A DNA stretch of 64,000 nt from Asterias rubens (Eukaryota > Echinodermata > Asteroidea > Forcipulatida > Asteriidae): positions 7,443,047 through 7,507,046 of the forward strand of contig NC_047066.1 of NCBI RefSeq assembly GCF_902459465.1, given 5' to 3'. Both the position numbers and the translations under genes were made by a program. Below, one piece after another: positions 44,443-56,739 of the stretch; positions within the stretch are counted from its first letter, which is position 1; the number at the start of each line of letters is the position of its first letter. The notes under the pieces were generated by a model. It worked only from the letters and a program-made list of their open reading frames with translations, did not search any database and had not been told where the DNA came from.

Positions 44443-45489
44443 GATGTGATCTTTTGTTCGTTACTCAACACAAAAGTTATACATACTTTGGAGTTGCATT
44501 CCTACTTCTTTGACACCATCAAAATCCAAAGGGTATTGTACTTGCACTTTTGTCTCTCAATGATAAGACAAAAATGCTTGGGCGGGTATGCAAATTTTAC
44601 TGAATCAATTAATGCGAGTGTCAATTAAAGCTTCTTGTACAATATGATGTTGGATTTTGATGGATTCAAGAGAAGCCTTTAGAGTTAACAAAAACTAAGA
44701 CTGTATCTGAATTAGTGGCTGCAGATGTGGCTTGGTCGCCTTATGTTTAAGCATAATATGAGTTCCATAGCAACAGCCACAGCCAGCCACAGCCACTCAT
44801 TCAGATATGGCCAAAGAGGGTCTTCTCCTCAGAGTGTCTTCATACAGTAAGGTGTCATCATGGTCCATTTTGTTTCAGTTTAGCATTATGGGGAGTTATC
44901 TAGCTCCCAACAGTCTTTCTTCATTCGCTGACAATTCGAAAAGTACAAGTTGAAACATCTTCGCGTCATTTGAACAATTACATAATTGCAGTGGAGTGTC
45001 AGCTAAGTTAGACCAGACATCGTCTTTCTGGTGGCGCACAATCCTTAAAGTGTTGGTTGTAGCCTCAACATCCCTATGTAACATGAACAGTTAAACCTGT
45101 GCGGAGAGTCGTTAGTGAGGCTAGCACACAGTCCAATAAGTGGTAGTTAGCCTCAAAACATCCAAAAGTCACTTGAACTGTTGAACCCGAGGAGAGAGTC
45201 ATCTGGCTAAACTTTACACAGTTCTTCTTCCGATTGATTCATATGGCCCAAAAAGCGTTGGTTATCCTCAAGATCCCTCTAGTGTCTCTAGAACTTGTAG
45301 TGGGGAGTCATGTCTGTCTTGAATTGACACAGTCCTTCTTCAGCTGGTGGTACACAGTCCAAAAAGTGTTGGTTGGGGCTCAAGATTGGATATGTCGTCT
45401 CTACATCTCAAACTGCAGAAGAAAATGAAAAAAATTCGAGATGATTGCTGATGAACTGATTAAGTATAATAATAATATAATAATAATTT

Positions 45490-45815
45490 GGGGGGCTTAT
45501 CATCCTTTACTCGCAGCTAAGAGCTGAATTGTGAAGGACGTGCTACAAGTGTTCAAGAAGCAGGCATGCAAGGGCGCCTCTGGCTGCCAGCCACATCAAC
45601 CCATTATGACCAAGGAGCACAGCCAAGATCGAAAGTGTTTGATTTTTCCCGAGGGAGGAAAACCGGATGGTCTGGAAAACCCTCGTGGCACAGCAGAGAA
45701 CCAACGCACAACTCAACTCGCATATGGCCCCGGCCAGGAATCGAACCGGGGTCACCTTCTTGAGAGGCGAGCGCTTTACGCACAAGCCAATCATACCACC
45801 CGAATGTATCAGTTG
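45490..45815 (-). repeat. tRNA-derived SINE, minus strand
   Basis: On the minus strand the head reads gggtggtatgattggcttgt with B-box ggttcgattcctgg, then a body with gttgtgcgttggttctctgc, cacgagggttttcc and ccggttttcctccctc. Overlapping frames on both strands are artefacts. Absent from the mirrored left-arm place. Confidence 0.8.
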
Positions 45816-47111
45816 TTCTAAGGAGTTTGAATGCTGGCAATGTGCAAGAAAACCATCCTCCAGCTCTAATCAGTTATCAAGCACACACAACAGGGAAGGT
45901 TTTGGGTTTTTTTGGTTGTTTTTTTCTTTTCTGAAAAACTTGACTTCATTGTATTGAAGTTTTCCACCAGTTGCATGGTGTGTTTATTGCACACTATAGA
46001 ATAGGAATGAATGTAAACATTCAAGTTGACGATTTGAAACCTCCAAAGGTGCTTCTGAAAAAATTCTTCTTGCCAAATTTGCAAGATGAACTTTCTCTCG
46101 AAAGAATAGATTTAAAATCTTCTTTTTTTCAAACCTACCAAGCGCTCTTTTGTTGACTCTTTGCAAACGTCTCAAAAGCGATGGTTAGCCTCAACATCCC
46201 TCTGGTATATGAACAGTTGAACCTGCAGTGGAGAGTCATCAAGTCTGAATTGACACAGTCCTTCTCAGTCTCTTAGCATCTCAGTCTGTGGCAGAAACAA
46301 AATCAAAAATTAATAAACCCCTTAAGTTTAATGTAATATGTATCATTTGTTCCAAGGAATAGGTCTGAATGTTGCTGTCAGTTTAACGCATTGAGCATGC
46401 ACACATAAATGAAACAACATTCTAGGTTATGTTTTTCTGGGTTTTCAGAAATCTTTTCTGAAAAACTTGATCTTTTAATGAAATTTTCCAACAGAAGGAT
46501 GGGAATGAATATACTCTTTCAAAACTAAAACTAATGAAACCTTTAATGGTTCCAATTCGGAAACAAACTCCTTTGCCAAATTTGTAGGATGAACCTTATC
46601 TTTGAAGACAAGTTTTAGAATCCTCTTTTCAAACATACCAAGTAGTTTGTTCTTGGCTCTTTGCAGGCGTTGGTTGGCCTCAATAACGATGTCACTGGAA
46701 TGGTTGGAGTTGTAGTGGAGAATCATCTAAACAGTTCTTCAGTTGGTGGTACACAGTCCAAAAAGCCTCAAGATTGGATGTATGTCTTCTCCAATGTCTT
46801 GATCACAATCTGTGGTACAAAAGGTATAATTTTCAAAGATTAAATTGGATAAACTCTTTTAATACAAGTACCAGTTGTTCTGAGGAATATTTTAGTTACA
46901 CATCCAAGAAAATTCCCTTCAGCTCCAATCAGTTCTTCAAATCAACGATCATGCACCACATCACGACAGAACATGTTTTCAGGTTTTGTTTCTCCGTTGC
47001 GTCTGTGAATTTTTGTTGTGAAAACCTGACCTCCTTTTAATGAAGTTTTCCACCAGTTAGTTTGTTGGTTGATGTGTTTATTGCAAACAATAGATAAATT
47101 GATATTTTTGT

Positions 47112-47471
47112 TTAAAGCCATTATACACTTTCGGTAAACAGTATTGTCCAAGTCCCACACTTCGTGTTTACAACTTATATATAAAATAAACCTGTGAAAA
47201 TTTAGGCTCAATCGGTCATCGGAGTTGGGAGAAAATAACGTTTCCGCGTGTGTCGCCGTGTGTGTCATGACATGTGTTTATACTATAAATCCGTAATTCT
47301 CGCTATCGAGAATTGATATTGTTTTAATGTTTTCTCAAAAAGTAAAGCATTTCATGGAATAATATTTCAAGAGAAGTCTTTCACCATTACCTTCTGTAAA
47401 CCCTGTAAATTATTTGTAAAGCTGTGAACTTTTATTTTTTTTTTCTGTACCGAAAGGGTCCAATGGCTTTA
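47112..47471. repeat. MITE-like element, family C
   Basis: Ends ttaaagccattatacacttt / aaagggtccaatggcttta; private to the right arm. Confidence 0.8.
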
Positions 47472-47865
47472 TAAATTAACTTAATGAAACCTTATGAATT
47501 GCTCATTCTGAAACTTTTAAAAGTCCTTTTAAAAGTCCTTTACAAAATTTGTAGGATGAACCTTATGTCAGACATAAGTTTCAGAATTGACAATTTATTT
47601 TACCAACAAGATGTTTTTGAAACTTTATGCACCTGTCCAAAAAAGCAGTGGTTGGCCTCAACCTCTCTAGGTTGTGTGAACTTGGAGCGGAGAATTCTTC
47701 TTCAGCTGGTGGCACCCGATCCAAAAAGCGCCGATTAAGCCTCAAGGTTGGATATGTCATCTTCAAGGTCATCATCTAAATCTGCTGTACAAAATAAACC
47801 ATATTTAAAGATGAATTTTGACAAAACTCTTGTAATAACAAGTATCAGTTGTTCTGAGGAATAGT

Positions 47866-48260
47866 TAAAGAAACTGGACACTATTAGTAATTACTCAAAA
47901 TAGTTGTTTGCATTAAAAACTACTTGTTAACGATCAATGGAGAGCTGGTGATAGTAAAAAACTTTGTGAGAAACGGCTCCCTCTGCAGTAGCGTAGTTTT
48001 CAAGAAAGAAGTAATTTTCCACTTAAATATTTAAATGTGATTTCGAGACCTCAGAATTAGATTTTGAGGTCTCGGAATCAACCATCTGAAAGCACACAAC
48101 TTGGTGTCAAGGGTGTTATTTCTTCAATTATTATCTCGCAACTTCGATGACCAAAAACGATTTTAAATTTTCACAGGTTTGTTACTTTGTGCATATGTTG
48201 AGATACACCAAGTGAACAGACTGGTCTTTGACAATTACCAATAGTGCCCAGTGTCTTCAA
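47866..48260. repeat. MITE-like element, family D
   Basis: Ends aactggacactattagtaatt / aattaccaatagtgcccagtg with the usual interior (gaaacggctccctctgcagt). Confidence 0.85.
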
Positions 48261-48704
48261 GTCTGAATGTATAAGAGCATGTGCAAGACAATTCTTCCTG
48301 GCTCCTGGTTACTTCTTCAAGTCAGTGAACATGAATACAACACTCCAGGTTATATTTTTCTGCTTGTGCATTTTGTTTTTCTTCTGAAAATCTTGACCTC
48401 TTTTTAACGAAAGTTGTGTGGTGTTTTTTGCAAACTAAGAATGGGAATGAATGGATTCTTTCAAAATCAATTATTTGAAACCTTCATTGGGTGCTTATTC
48501 TGACACATTATAACAACTGATCCTTTGCAAAAAAAAAAATGAAAAAGACTTCTCTTTAAAGACAAATTTTGATTGAATTTTGTCTAAGAAGATGTTAAAC
48601 GTGCATCAGGATATTTTTATTTTTTTTTACCCATCCACTGATGTGTGTCAGCAATGTATACTCGATACCAACTAGACAACTGAGACTGCCTCTAGAACCG
48701 GGCA

Positions 48705-48845
48705 ACCTCGGTAGTCTAGTGGTAAGACACTGCTCTAGAATTGCAAGGGTCGTGGGTTCGAATCACACCCGAGTAACATGCCTGTGATATTTGTTCACAG
48801 GACTCGGGAAAGTACTGAGTGATGATGGGCAAACAAAAATAATAA
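48705..48845 (+). repeat. tRNA-derived SINE
   Basis: Head with A box tagtctagtggtaag and B box gggttcgaatc; ctcgg/ccgag form part of an acceptor stem, but no proper tRNA cloverleaf was found. Tail acaggactcgggaaagtact matches the reverse copy at 55465-55605. Confidence 0.75.
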
Positions 48846-48989
48846 TTTTGTCTACCTTACCGAGAGGTCTGTTGTTGACTCCTATACAGCCGGTATCCTC
48901 CAGCAATGCCGCAAACAGGTCTGGTTGTAGCCACAACTTCACAGCTGACTGAAACAGAGGGAAAATGTTAGTAAAGTCACATACATGGA

Positions 48990-49185
48990 AAGGTTTGCGG
49001 TAGCACCATGTAATGACTATCTCTAAATGAATTGGTTCTGAAAAGAACAGTTGGTTTCAACTCGACATTTCGATCAGTATGCTCTGATTGTCTTCTTGAG
49101 AAAGCATTTAGAGATAATCATTACATGGTGTTGCCGCAAACCTTTCCGTATCGTATTTCCACCACGCAAAGTTTCAAATCCTACT
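48990..49185. repeat. Family G repeat, reverse copy
   Basis: aaggtttgcggtagcaccat, ttggtttcaactcgacatttc and ccaccacgcaaagtttcaaat pair within the element and match 29285-29440. Confidence 0.65.
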
Positions 49186-49840
49186 TAAGTCGCAGATAAT
49201 TTTAGGTTCATGTATTTACAAGAGGAGCCGACATCTTGTTTCAGGATGAACTTCAATTAGTTTTGATTGTATACAAAGACACACGAAAGTTAACCACGTC
49301 TTTGGTTTGTTTTACTGCTTGATTGGTGGCTGGTCGCGTTCATGCTTGCTTTTAAAGAATCTCAAATGATACAAGCTTTTGACAGCTGGCTATACAACTA
49401 TGGAGAGATCCCAAAGTTATCAATTAAATTATGTAGATCTTTCTCTGATCCTCCACATTTCTTGAATGAGTCGTTGTTAAAATAAATATATAGTTTCTTC
49501 AGCACTCGTAACTCGATACATTACCAAATTGCTTGACAGTCTCTGCTAGTATAGGCATCACCTCAGCTCAGTTCTGAGACTTCAGCCACAAGAAGAAAAC
49601 ACGATCTGCATTTTGGAAGAAAAATAACTTGATGTTTTAGCATTTTGGTCACAAAAGTTGGATTCACCACATACTTTACCTGACACAACACCAATACTTT
49701 AAAAACCAATGTCATCTACGGTGTCCCAGAGCTGCCATCTGTGCACAATTGCTTGCCACTTCATCAATTTAGCAATAACAGGTAACAGACTGTGAAAAAA
49801 AACCAATCAAAAACAAGGTTAGCATGTTGAGAGAATCGTT

Positions 49841-49986
49841 AAGCCCGGTTTATACTTCCTGCCAATGCAAATGCGAATGCGATACAAATTTGACGTCACA
49901 ACTCTGGTTTTTCGCTGCAAATTATTCGTTGCAAACATCAACATTTTGTATCGTATTCACATACGCAGGAAGTATGAACCAGGCTT
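49841..49986. repeat. MITE with aagcccggtttatacttcct ends (right arm)
   Basis: 146-base palindrome at the place mirrored to 30909-30993; ends aagcccggtttatacttcct / aggaagtatgaaccaggctt. Confidence 0.9.
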
Positions 49987-50520
49987 CATTAATCGCTGTG
50001 GAAAAGAACGGTTAGCTTCCCCAGCTACCGCAATACTTCACCTCTTATACTTAACCATTGCTGCAAACACCAGACCTCACTTGCTTCCAGTCACTCATCA
50101 GGGACATCTAATCGGGTTGTGGCTTTACTGGTGACTGGGTAGCTGTTAGTTATGCTTCAAGATTTAGTATCTTAGAATCAAGACTAAGAACTACACCAGT
50201 CACACCTTATACTTTACCTAAAGCCAGTACGTCTGTTGTTAGAGAGCGTTAGTCTTATCTCTAGGCCAACCCTAATCTATACCTATACTATCTAACCATT
50301 CATACAAACCACCATACAAACCTAGACATCACTGGCATCTTTCTCCAATGGTTGAACTGCTCTTTAAACCCCTCCTATTTTTCTCTTTTGTCTTCTTCAG
50401 ATTTTTTTTAGTATTTTTTTTGCTGCGCTCGCTCCAGAGTAAGTGGTTTTGGGAAGTTATTTGCAATAATCTTTAACATAAAGGTTTTTTATTTTGAGAC
50501 TATGTGCTTATTGCTTCAAG

Positions 50521-50539
50521 CCCCCCCCCCCCCCCCCCA
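50521..50539 (+). repeat. Poly-C tract
   Basis: About 19 consecutive C; the left arm has only a short G/C-poor equivalent near 30350. Confidence 0.9.
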
Positions 50540-52643
50540 TCTTTGTTCATTACATTTGAACTTTGATCTAGCTATTGGGCAAAGGCTACAGCTATGTTGT
50601 TTGCTTAATATTTTGGTCATAATATCTAAATTTTCTAGAAAATGACTTAACTGATTGAAAATTCACATTCAAAATTGATGTAATGGTGATATTAGGAATA
50701 TGTAAATATTAATTTAGCAGGTCTAAATTATCTATTTAAAAAACTCCTAAATCTAACATTAACATCAAATGAATGGAGGCTGGACTAAAATATTTAACTG
50801 CGTGATTACTTTATAATACTTATGGTCACCCTGCTTATGGTGTTCGGTTTTGTGCCCACGAAACGGAATAAAGCACTGCAACTGATGGAAAAGTGCAGAA
50901 TCTATTTTGTTTTAATTTTATTTTCTGCTTTAGATTTTTAAAAAAATTCTCATGGTTTTAGAAGATTAATTTAAAATTTGTATTTACAAAGTTTTAGTTT
51001 AACTTAGTATTTTTCTTTCTAAATGTTACACTATAATTTAAAATGTAAAATCATGACAATTATAAATAAACATGACAACTGACGACTTGGCGTATCAACC
51101 CCACCATAAATTTCCAGTAAGACTAGTCTACTAACTAAAAAGCATCATTGGCTTCGACCAATATGCACGTCAAGAAATGCCAAGAAACTATGAAGTCACC
51201 TTGAAAGCTCTACAAGCAAGGACAACATCAACAAGATCGCAGAGCATCTTGGAGGGGAAGGGGTGTTACGAGGGGTTGGACTCTGCAAGAGAACGAGTTA
51301 GATCTTCTCTTACTCTTTGCAGTCTTCATCTTGTCTTGGTCTTGATTTGGGTCAACTTGCATTATCCGACCTCCACTATTGTGCTTTATCAATAATGTGA
51401 CTTTTGTTTCTTTTTTATTTAGAAAGGTCAGTGATTGGCTCTATAGTTTTTAATCGTAAGAAAGTAAATAGAGTTTTTGTTTTTATAAAGTAGATGGCGT
51501 CTCCTTAAAAATTACTAGATTGCATTTACTGCCAGTCAAAGGGGTGATTTGTAAGCGAATTTTAAGGCAGTGGAGTTTAATTTACTAGATTGCATTTGCT
51601 ACTAGTTAGGATATTTCATTTTTTAATTTAAGGGAAAAAGAGTCCAAAATGTAGTCTGGAGGTGAATCACAAAAGAATGGACTGAAAACCAGTGGAGGTC
51701 GGATTGCAAAGTTGTTTTTACCTTGGTCCTTTGGTGACTCCAATGTACGTCCACAAACCACATATCCATAGATCTTCAACTCCCATACCACATCCATAGA
51801 TCTTCAACAGCCATCTGGTTACGTTGTCTAAAATAAGAAATAAAATAAAACAAATTCCAACATTTAACAAAGGGTGAATGGCAAAAGTTTACCTTGGTGT
51901 TCTCAACATTGTGCATAAAATAACAAATCTGTGAACATATTTACTCATTTATTTTGGTAGTCGAAGTTGCAAGAAAGTAATTAAGAAAAAAAAACTCTCT
52001 TGCACAAATGATGTCAGATGCCTGAAAAGGTCTTCAGACTTGAAAGTCCTTTATCAGAAAAAAAATCTAGAGTGAGAATTTACCTCTTTCTTGAAAACTA
52101 CACTACTTCAGAAGAAGGCATTTCTCACAATGTTTTATACTAACAACAGCTCTCCATTGCTCATTACCAAGCAAGTTTTTATGCTAATATTTATTTCACG
52201 CAATTACCAATAGTGTCTTCAGTCCAGTGCATTTAAAAAATGGAGTTCAAATCTATGGCAAATTTTCGGCTTCCCAAGTTTTCCTTACCTCAGCCCTATT
52301 GGCGACCTTCGATGTACATCCATGTCTTCCAGGTCCAGATCTTCAACAGCCATCTTCAGGTCACAGTCTCTCAAGAGTTATCAGCACAACCAGTCCCATC
52401 AATGTTTCTTTAAGATTGTCTGGACGAAAGTTCACTGGGTCTGTTGTGAGTTGCCCCAGTCTCCATCCATTGCTTACAGCTTCCTGTCATTTGCCGTCTC
52501 TGAACTGAGAGAACAACCACTAAATATGTCAATTAAGTTCAAAGGGGGAAATTTAGTGATGATTTTAAGTCTATATTATTGTTTATTAGGCCTATAACTA
52601 GAAATTTAATAAAGGATTTGAGGCATTGCATGAGAGGTATCAA

Positions 52644-52748
52644 TATGTATTTGGTTTGCGGTAACACCATGTGTGTATCTACTTGCCAGGTAGGTAGATA
52701 CACAACACAAGTAGATACACACATGGTGTAACCGCAAACCAAATATAT
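52644..52748. repeat. Hairpin element with tttggtttgcggt ends
   Basis: ttggtttgcggtaacaccat pairs with atggtgtaaccgcaaaccaa; centre tagatacacaacacaagtag. Confidence 0.9.
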
Positions 52749-53060
52749 TTAGAAATTTCATGTTACTGTGGATTTAAATTCTACAAATTACTTCATATCA
52801 AAATGCTTTATGAACTTCTAGGTTTAAACCAGAAGATACTGTAAAAAATAATCGAGTCATGGACAACAAAAAATGTTTCACCTGATAGTGATATTCACTA
52901 TAAATAACTGATATAATTCAAACCCTGTATGACAATGTCATGTTCATTTATGAGCACGACTCAAGGGGGTTGGATTGGGGGCCTTCCAAACCTCAGAGAA
53001 AACAAAGGTTTCAGGCACAGCATGAAGAAAACAAAAATCGATTAATTATTTTTGGAAAAG

Positions 53061-53178
53061 TTTCCGTATGGCGCCACCACTTTTTCATTCGATATGAAAT
53101 AATATAGTATCTAATTTACCTCAATGAGATATCCCTTTTTGTGTAAATGAGTGAAAAAGTGGTGGCGCCATACGGAAA
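53061..53178. repeat. MITE with tttccgtatggcgccaccac ends, private to right arm
   Basis: tttccgtatggcgccaccac and gtggtggcgccatacggaaa border 118 bases; no counterpart in the left arm. Confidence 0.9.
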
Positions 53179-54049
53179 GTTATCCTTATTTTTTTACTCC
53201 AAATAATTGACAGCTATTTGTTTGGTAAAAAGCTAATTGTATTAATAAAACAAATGACCTAAACACTTATACACGAACCAGCTTAAATTTCTAATATTGT
53301 GAATAAAAGAAGGGAAATAACTTTGGTTATATCCTCAAAATGGAGCAAATATTAATTCCCTGAACTATTTGTCATATAGTTCATGGGATATGAATTTGAA
53401 CAAACCACGGGGTAACTGCGTGCCAAATTCAGGCCAAACAGTGGGGGAAATTAGAAGAAATCAGAAGAAAAACATATTGAACAGAGGAAAGCAAAATTAC
53501 TTTGCCTTGTGTAACCAAGGACACTCCATTTTCAACGAACTGTTCTCCAGGGTCCATATCTGTGTAAAATTGTTGATGAATGAAACTCTCTACCTCACTT
53601 TTACCATCCATCCTTATACAAAAGATTCCCCATACACACGTGGTCATCATACAACTTGTTCTATGAACAAAATATTTTTTTTACAGACAACAAAGGCCGT
53701 TTCGGCAACGCCCCGCTCAATTTTATTCCCAAGCCTACCTCAACAAGATGTCGTTGTCTCGAATGTGTTCAGCTTTACAATCTACGGCAACTCATAATCA
53801 GAAGGTCACAAAGTCAGTCTGCTTTCAAAGTCTGTAGTCGGAACAATTGCGAACTTCGTTGAAGTCTCAAAATGAACTCAACGGTGAATGGTGTGTTGTT
53901 GAAGACTGCAATTTTTAGTAAAAACTTTCTGGCCATGCCAGTGACCAGCAAAAAATGCACTATGTTCATGAATTTTTATCTTGTAGACCTGCTTCAAAAG
54001 TTGGCCAAATTGGTACTAAACGTGCAACAGTTATTATCGAAATATTTCT

Positions 54050-54225
54050 AAATGCACATGACTGGCAACGGTAAGAATATCGACAAATTTACAGGTAAAG
54101 TTCATGAGAAAACGCGACGTCCAAGAGCCGAGAGGTACGGCCTGCTGCTCCACTGCGCGACACGGCGAGAATGGCCATGCGGTTTACTGGCTGCAATATG
54201 GTGTCTCAAAAAAAAAAACCACAAC
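54050..54225 (-). promoter_or_regulatory. Conserved CpG-rich block, candidate promoter of right-arm RNA
   Basis: Counterpart of 26380-26560; the same core gccgagaggtacggcctgct and gcgcgacacggcgagaatgg is read on the plus strand. It lies upstream of the minus-strand donor at 53738. Confidence 0.4.
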
Positions 54226-55464
54226 TCCTTAGAATCTGCATAACAATAAAGAGATATTCAATGAAGTGACATTCCTAAATGACCCCAATCCAATGAATGC
54301 ACAGATTTGACTTGTTGACTATAATGTCGCAATCTTGGATGGTTGGAATAATTTTCCCCAGGGGTGTTGACAAACATTATTAGGGGGAGGGAGGCGCGCA
54401 TGCCTATAATTTTTATGGAGAAAATATATCCACTAAAAATAATTGGGAATGCTTTTCCTGACATAAACGGAGTTTCAGATAGTCACCCCCTGTGTTTATT
54501 CTCTTCTTTTTTTTTATAAATGGGCTAATTGGGTCAGTAAACAGTTTGCCAGGCTAATTTTTAAGCAAATTAATTACAGAAATTATGTTTAATGAGAGAG
54601 AAGGTGACACTATTGAGTGTCACTTCAGATCGTTTATAATGAGTTCACTTGACAATGCTTTTGGAAACTTGTTATAGTTTTTGTTGTTGTTTTTGACTTC
54701 CAATTGATGTGTTTGAAATAAAAACATGACCTTATACCTTACATACAATGGACTGTCTTTTGCACGTAAGCACGTGGCTTCAGCCATTGTATCCAAGCCC
54801 CACCCACACACATTATAAATAGAGTATGCTCATTGGTCAATCCCACCTGGATAGTTACTGTATTGCCACCAATTGGTTGCTCACATCCAAAGCCTCCCCA
54901 TCCCCCCCCCCCCCCAAAAAAAAAAAGCCAGTCTCAACCAGTTCTGCCAAATCGAGTGTCTTTTTTTGTTCGATATTCACGTCTGTGTTACAAAGTAATT
55001 AGCAAAAAGGGGCGGGATTACAAGCTGCTACAAACAATCTTCGGTTCAGTCAATGATCTTGGATGGTAGGCCACGTTTTACTCGTTCAGTAAGAAAGCCA
55101 GTTTAGGGGTAGCTAACATTTTCTGCTGTTCCTGTAGGCATTATGTAACTTGTGTCTTTTTCAAACAAAAATTTACAACTATAGACTCATAGCATGGAGA
55201 AGCATCTCCATATGGTGAACTTGAAGGAACCAGTTATCAAGTTCTAGAAACTTTGTCTTGTAATTAAAAATGTATACCAGAATGAATGAAAACGTAAAAG
55301 CTGGTTTCCGATTATAATTTCTTCATTGTCAGTACATCTTAAAATCAACTGACCTTTCAAACTGTTTATCTTGAAAATTAAAGACTGCTTGCAGCCCCGA
55401 ACTACAGACAGACTTATAATCACGACTGCAATCTTTTTTTAATTTTCAGGCTGAAATTGCAATA

Positions 55465-55605
55465 AAGCACCCAGTACTTTCCCGAGCTCTGTGAAAACAA
55501 ATCACAGTCACAGGCATACAATACTCCTAGGGTGGGATTCAAACCCACGACCTTTGCAATTCTAGAGCAGTGTCATACCAACTAAAATACCGAGATTGCC
55601 AGGTC
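55465..55605 (-). repeat. tRNA-derived SINE, minus strand
   Basis: Reverse-oriented relative of 48705-48845: minus-strand B box gggtttgaatccc and head gagcag/ctctagaattgcaa. Confidence 0.75.
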
Positions 55606-55878
55606 CAAAAAATTATAAAGCCCTTCCAGCCTCAAGTTGGTTACATTAGTTTCAATGTAGGTACAAACAATAGGCTTTAAGTCATTAGTGGTTTTTCGAT
55701 CCAACGTTGGGGCAGGGGTGGGGCTAAGAGAGAGCAACACCCCGGATACCCGGCCCTGCATACAGACCTACTCCGCAACACACTATTCCCCGGCCGGGGC
55801 TTCTTCTGCCAAAAATCGGGCATGGAATCCACAAACCCGTTTTTACATAAGGGAATCAATGTATGGTGAAGAGGTTTT

Positions 55879-55972
55879 CAACTAGTGGTTTAAACCCAAC
55901 GAGGCCTTGGGCGAGACGAAGTCGAGGTAAATTATCAAGAACCAGGCCTCGTTGGGTTTAAACCACTAGTTG
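55879..55972. repeat. MITE with caactagtggtttaaaccca ends
   Basis: Perfect 20-plus-base inverted ends (caactagtggtttaaaccca / tgggtttaaaccactagttg) around ggcgagacgaagtcgagg. Confidence 0.92.
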
Positions 55973-56149
55973 TAAACCGATTCAACACACTTTGATTCCC
56001 GTTCATAAATACCTTTACGGTAAAAAAACATCAACACTTTTTGGTCAAAAAGTAAAATAATGCAAAACTTATAATTGTTCAATGATTTCTTTCAACACAA
56101 CACCCCTCCAGCTATGAAATGGTAAGGCCCTCGGGTAAACAACTCGTCG

Positions 56150-56370
56150 CGCGTATCGCGTGATGTGGCACAACTGTTCCCGGCAGCCGTTGCTCTCGAC
56201 CAATAGGAATAAGAAACTGTCCCGCTCACAACCGGTCATAAACACTGGTCGTTATCAAAGGTTTAAACACCCACACGTGACGCGCTCTCCACCAATAGGA
56301 ATAGCGAAACTGTCTGAGGTATTTATGAATAGCGCTTTTCACAACCGTAGGGCCGTCCCACAGCGCCCCA
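56150..56370 (+). repeat. Direct duplication with accaataggaata
   Basis: ctctcgaccaataggaataa and, about 90 bases on, ctctccaccaataggaatag, each followed by gaaactgtc. CpG-rich, possibly part of the same mobile unit as 55879-55972. Confidence 0.6.
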
Positions 56371-56399
56371 CACCATAACCCCTGGTCACTGGGCCTCAA

Positions 56400-56560
56400 T
56401 TTCGCTCCCTGGTGGGGGAGTAAGCAGCCTGTGCAACTATCTACTCGGCTAAAATCACAAGAACCATCTCTGCCCTCACAGGTACCCATTTACCCAAGTT
56501 AAGTGTCTTGCTCAGGGACACAAGTGTCACGATCGGGATTCGAACCCACCATATCATTTA
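56400..56560 (-). repeat. SINE, reverse orientation
   Basis: Minus-strand gggttcgaatcccgatcgtg and gtgtccctgagcaagacact match the family at 1365-1620 and 31935-32120. Confidence 0.7.
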
Positions 56561-56739
56561 CCTTATATATCCCCAAACACCAAAAGTGTAGACACACTCA
56601 ATTCCTCCCCAATTTCATAAAGGGTACCCAATACAATTGGATCAGATTACAACACAATGGACAATCTACAGGGTGAGTCACTCCGGAATTGGTGAAATAT
56701 AATAGGTAGTTTTTATTATAATATTTGAGGAACCATTTC

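Larger units (their letters stand above)
44850..53925 (-). ncRNA. Predicted multi-exon non-coding RNA, right arm
   Basis: Mirror copy of the left-arm transcript, read on the minus strand toward the centre. Exons in transcript order: ending at 53739 (donor gag|gtaggc), 52504-52289, 51814-51722, 49789-49680, 49605-49525, 47781-47603, 46809-46639, 46285-46139 and a terminal exon from 45412 downward. The last four carry the same module as the left arm (cttgaggcttttt, ggactgtgtaccacca, gttcaactgttca, gggatgttgaggctaacca). The exon pair 51722-51814/28969-29062 differs by a single missing base. As on the left, reading frames are closed in most exons. Confidence 0.45.
43250..55190 (-). repeat. Right arm of the ~30-kb imperfect palindrome
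   Basis: Inverted counterpart of 24930-36330. Length differs from the left arm because each arm has its own insertions, for example the element at 25176-25662 and the foldback at 31184-31394 only on the left, and 53061-53178 plus the SINEs at 45490-45815 and 48705-48845 only on the right. Family F (34951/44278) and the aagcccggttcata element (30909/49841) are shared at matching positions, so they predate the duplication. Confidence 0.93.

Noticed and set aside
48711-48780. Possible tRNA gene
   Set aside because: A and B boxes are present but the acceptor stem pairs only in part and the SINE body follows, so it is a SINE head.
53369-53797. 142-codon open frame
   Set aside because: It lies antisense to the conserved first exon of the right-arm RNA and is not preserved as a frame in the left arm.
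24930-55190. Palindrome as a single giant transposon with long terminal inverted repeats
   Set aside because: No transposase, integrase or polymerase frames and no target duplication could be seen at the arm ends; kept only as an alternative.
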